Assembly (NCBI GenBank): GCA_007133145.1 | Contig: SLNF01000355.1 | Coordinates: 1 to 6,624 of the forward strand | Direction: 5' to 3' | DNA length: 6,624 nucleotides | DNA from: Nitriliruptorales bacterium | GTDB taxonomy: Bacteria > Actinomycetota > Nitriliruptoria > Euzebyales > Egibacteraceae | Shown: one piece after another, positions 5,581-6,624 of the stretch | How the letters are laid out: every line of letters begins with the position of its first letter | Position numbering within the stretch: position 1 is the first letter of the stretch | Notes under the pieces: generated by a model | The model's database searches: none | What the model saw: the letters and a program-made list of their open reading frames with translations, nothing else | Told to the model about the DNA's origin: nothing | Program-made: the position numbers and the translations under genes

Positions 5581-6315
5581 CTAGTCGAAGCCCACCTCGC
5601 GCAGGGTCGTGATCGGGTCGTCGAGGCCGAGGATCGCCCGGGCGTCCTCGCAGCCGCGGGTGGGCTCGGCGAGCAGCTCGTCGCAGACCGCAGCCTCGAG
5701 CGAGCGGGCGTCGACGACGGCGCGGGCGTCGAGGCGGTCGGCGGTGACGAGGCGCGCCTCGTAGGCGAGCAGGGGCGCGAGCTCGGCGGCGGGCCGCTCG
5801 GCGAGGCGCGCGTTGAGCATGACGACGGCATCGTCGCTGGCGACCTCGACGCCGGCGGCCTCGAAGCCGGCGAAGCGCACCGTCGTGCGACCGCTCCCGG
5901 CGAGGTCGTCGAGCGCGGGGGTGGCGACCTCGAGGGGGCAGAGCGCGTCGAGGGCATCGGCGAGCGTCGCGCGGTCGGCCTCGGCGCCGGCGAGGGCGAA
6001 GCGGGAGGCCTCCGGGCAGGCGCCGTCGTGGGCGACCGGCTCGCGCTCGCCGGCGGTGACCTCGCCGACGTCGGCCGAGAGCGTCCCCGCCGGTGGCGGT
6101 CGGCGCTCTGGCGGGGCGACCTCCCCGCGGCCGAGGCCGAAGAACGCGACGACGAAGAGCACGAGGGCGACGGGCACGCTCACGAGGAGGGTGAGGACGA
6201 ACCAGCGCGGCAGGAGCGGCTCATCGAGCTCGTCGACGGGCAGGCCCTCGTAGGGGTCGCGCGGCCCGGCCTCGCGGCGGGACCGCCGCAGCCGCCGACC
6301 TCGGGGCGCGGCCAC
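5581..6315 (-). CDS. Single-pass membrane protein of unknown function
   Basis: I do not recognise this 244-residue protein. It begins with an Arg-rich stretch (residues 5-19), then an acidic/Pro segment (PYEGLPVDELDEPLLPRW), one hydrophobic helix (about 38-61), a Pro-rich linker (66-76) and a C-terminal domain of about 170 residues. By the positive-inside rule the C-terminal domain should face outward. It holds the protein's only four cysteines (100, 126, 211, 222), an even number that would suit two disulfides. The segment VVMLNARLAERP...LAPLLAYEARL (164-189, interrupted) loosely recalls the helix that carries HExxH in zinc peptidases, but the histidines are absent. The GTG start lies 7 nt after the purS stop, with AGGAGG about 12 nt upstream, so it is very likely in the pur operon. 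Its place between purS and a membrane-bound cyclase suggests, without proving it, work at the membrane alongside the cyclase. Confidence 0.82.
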   Translation of the reverse strand: MAAPRGRRLRRSRREAGPRDPYEGLPVDELDEPLLPRWFVLTLLVSVPVALVLFVVAFFGLGRGEVAPPERRPPPAGTLSADVGEVTAGEREPVAHDGACPEASRFALAGAEADRATLADALDALCPLEVATPALDDLAGSGRTTVRFAGFEAAGVEVASDDAVVMLNARLAERPAAELAPLLAYEARLVTADRLDARAVVDARSLEAAVCDELLAEPTRGCEDARAILGLDDPITTLREVGFD

Positions 6316-6322
6316 GCCCGGC

Positions 6323-6568
6323 TCAGGCCTCCTCGGCGAGCCGCCAGGTGTAGCGCTCGATGACGGGGTTGGCGAGGAGCTCGTGGGCGATGCCCTCGAC
6401 GGTGGCGGCGACGTCGACGCCCTCGCCGACGTCGAGCTCGATGTGCTTGCCGATGCGGACCCCTTCGATGGCCTCGTAGCCGAGCTGGGGCAGCGCGCGC
6501 TCGACGGCCTGACCCTGCGGGTCGAGGATCTCGTCCTTGAGCATGACGTCGATGTGGACGCGGGGCAT
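6323..6568 (-). CDS. purS: Phosphoribosylformylglycinamidine synthase subunit PurS
   Basis: An 81-residue protein, the normal length for PurS, the small dimeric subunit that joins PurQ to PurL in the FGAM synthase of Gram-positive bacteria and archaea. Family features are visible along the whole chain: VHIDVMLKDEILDPQGQAV (4-22), where the ILDPQG segment is diagnostic, then LGYEAIEGVRIGKHIEL (29-45) and the end HELLANPVIERYTW (62-75). It is not catalytic; it brackets the complex and helps channel ammonia. The start at 6568 is 3 nt after the purC stop, with a GAGGAG ribosome binding site inside the last purC codons. The next gene is not purQ, as is usual, but an unknown membrane protein. Confidence 0.96.
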   Translation of the reverse strand: MPRVHIDVMLKDEILDPQGQAVERALPQLGYEAIEGVRIGKHIELDVGEGVDVAATVEGIAHELLANPVIERYTWRLAEEA

Positions 6569-6571
6569 CGG

Positions 6572-6624
6572 CTACTCCTCGGCGAGGCGGCGGCCGGACA
6601 GCCGCTCGTAGGCGGTGACGTAGC
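6572..6624 (-). CDS. purC: C-terminal end of a probable SAICAR synthase (PurC), cut by the window edge
   Basis: Only the last 16 codons and the TAG stop are inside the window. They read YVTAYERLSGRRLAEE, which matches the usual end of PurC (Y-V-x-A-Y-E-R-L/I-T/S-G-R). PurC makes SAICAR from CAIR, aspartate and ATP in purine synthesis. The position directly upstream of purS, 3 nt apart on the same strand, is a common arrangement and supports the call. The rest of the gene lies beyond the right edge. Confidence 0.75.
   Translation of the reverse strand, partial: YVTAYERLSGRRLAEE
6575..6580 (-). promoter_or_regulatory. Ribosome binding site of purS
   Basis: GAGGAG on the minus strand, 6 nt before the purS ATG and formed by the last two sense codons of purC. 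It supports the start at 6568 and coupled translation with purC. Confidence 0.75.

Noticed and set aside
4642..6363. A 573-codon + strand open frame opposite the cyclase and unknown membrane protein
   Set aside because: Low-complexity, charged translation with no motif; the opposite strand encodes a clear diguanylate cyclase.

Overview
The window is very GC-rich, strongly G/C-biased at third codon positions, and densely packed. It carries a separate purS and purQ (the three-component FGAM synthase) and a Phd/RelE-type toxin-antitoxin pair. This fits a high-GC actinobacterium. The unusual purine operon content hints at a deep-branching lineage (Nitriliruptoria, Thermoleophilia or Acidimicrobiia type), but that placement is only a guess.

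Left block (1-2209, + strand): two overlapping ABC exporter half-transporter genes. The first enters from the left edge, so only the end of its ATPase domain is visible. The second is complete. Their nucleotide-site motifs are complementary: subunit 1 has an intact Walker B glutamate but an altered signature, and subunit 2 has an intact signature but Asp in place of that glutamate. This is the hallmark of a heterodimeric exporter with one degenerate and one catalytic ATP site.

Middle block (2271-2972, - strand, convergent with the ABC genes): a Phd/YefM-like antitoxin followed after 6 nt by a RelE/ParE-like toxin. Base composition looks somewhat less GC-rich than the flanks. The 112-nt spacer upstream (2973-3084) contains three short inverted repeats that could be operators.

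Right block (3085-6624, - strand, read right to left): an apparent purine operon. It runs purC (last codons only), purS, an unrecognised single-pass membrane protein with four cysteines, a membrane-bound diguanylate cyclase (PilJ-like sensor, cytoplasmic GAF-like domain, GGEEF domain with I-site), then purQ. Spacings are 3, 7, 42 and 9 nt. purS and purQ make two parts of the same enzyme, yet they are separated by two membrane proteins, one of which uses GTP to make c-di-GMP. purL does not follow purQ; the toxin-antitoxin module sits there instead. The most interesting points are the signalling enzyme inside the purine operon, its unknown membrane neighbour, and the possible RNA hairpin over the cyclase ribosome binding site.

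No RNA genes, CRISPR array or insertion sequence were seen. The non-coding stretches are 2210-2270, 2973-3084, 5539-5580 and a few shorter gaps; none exceeds 300 nt.
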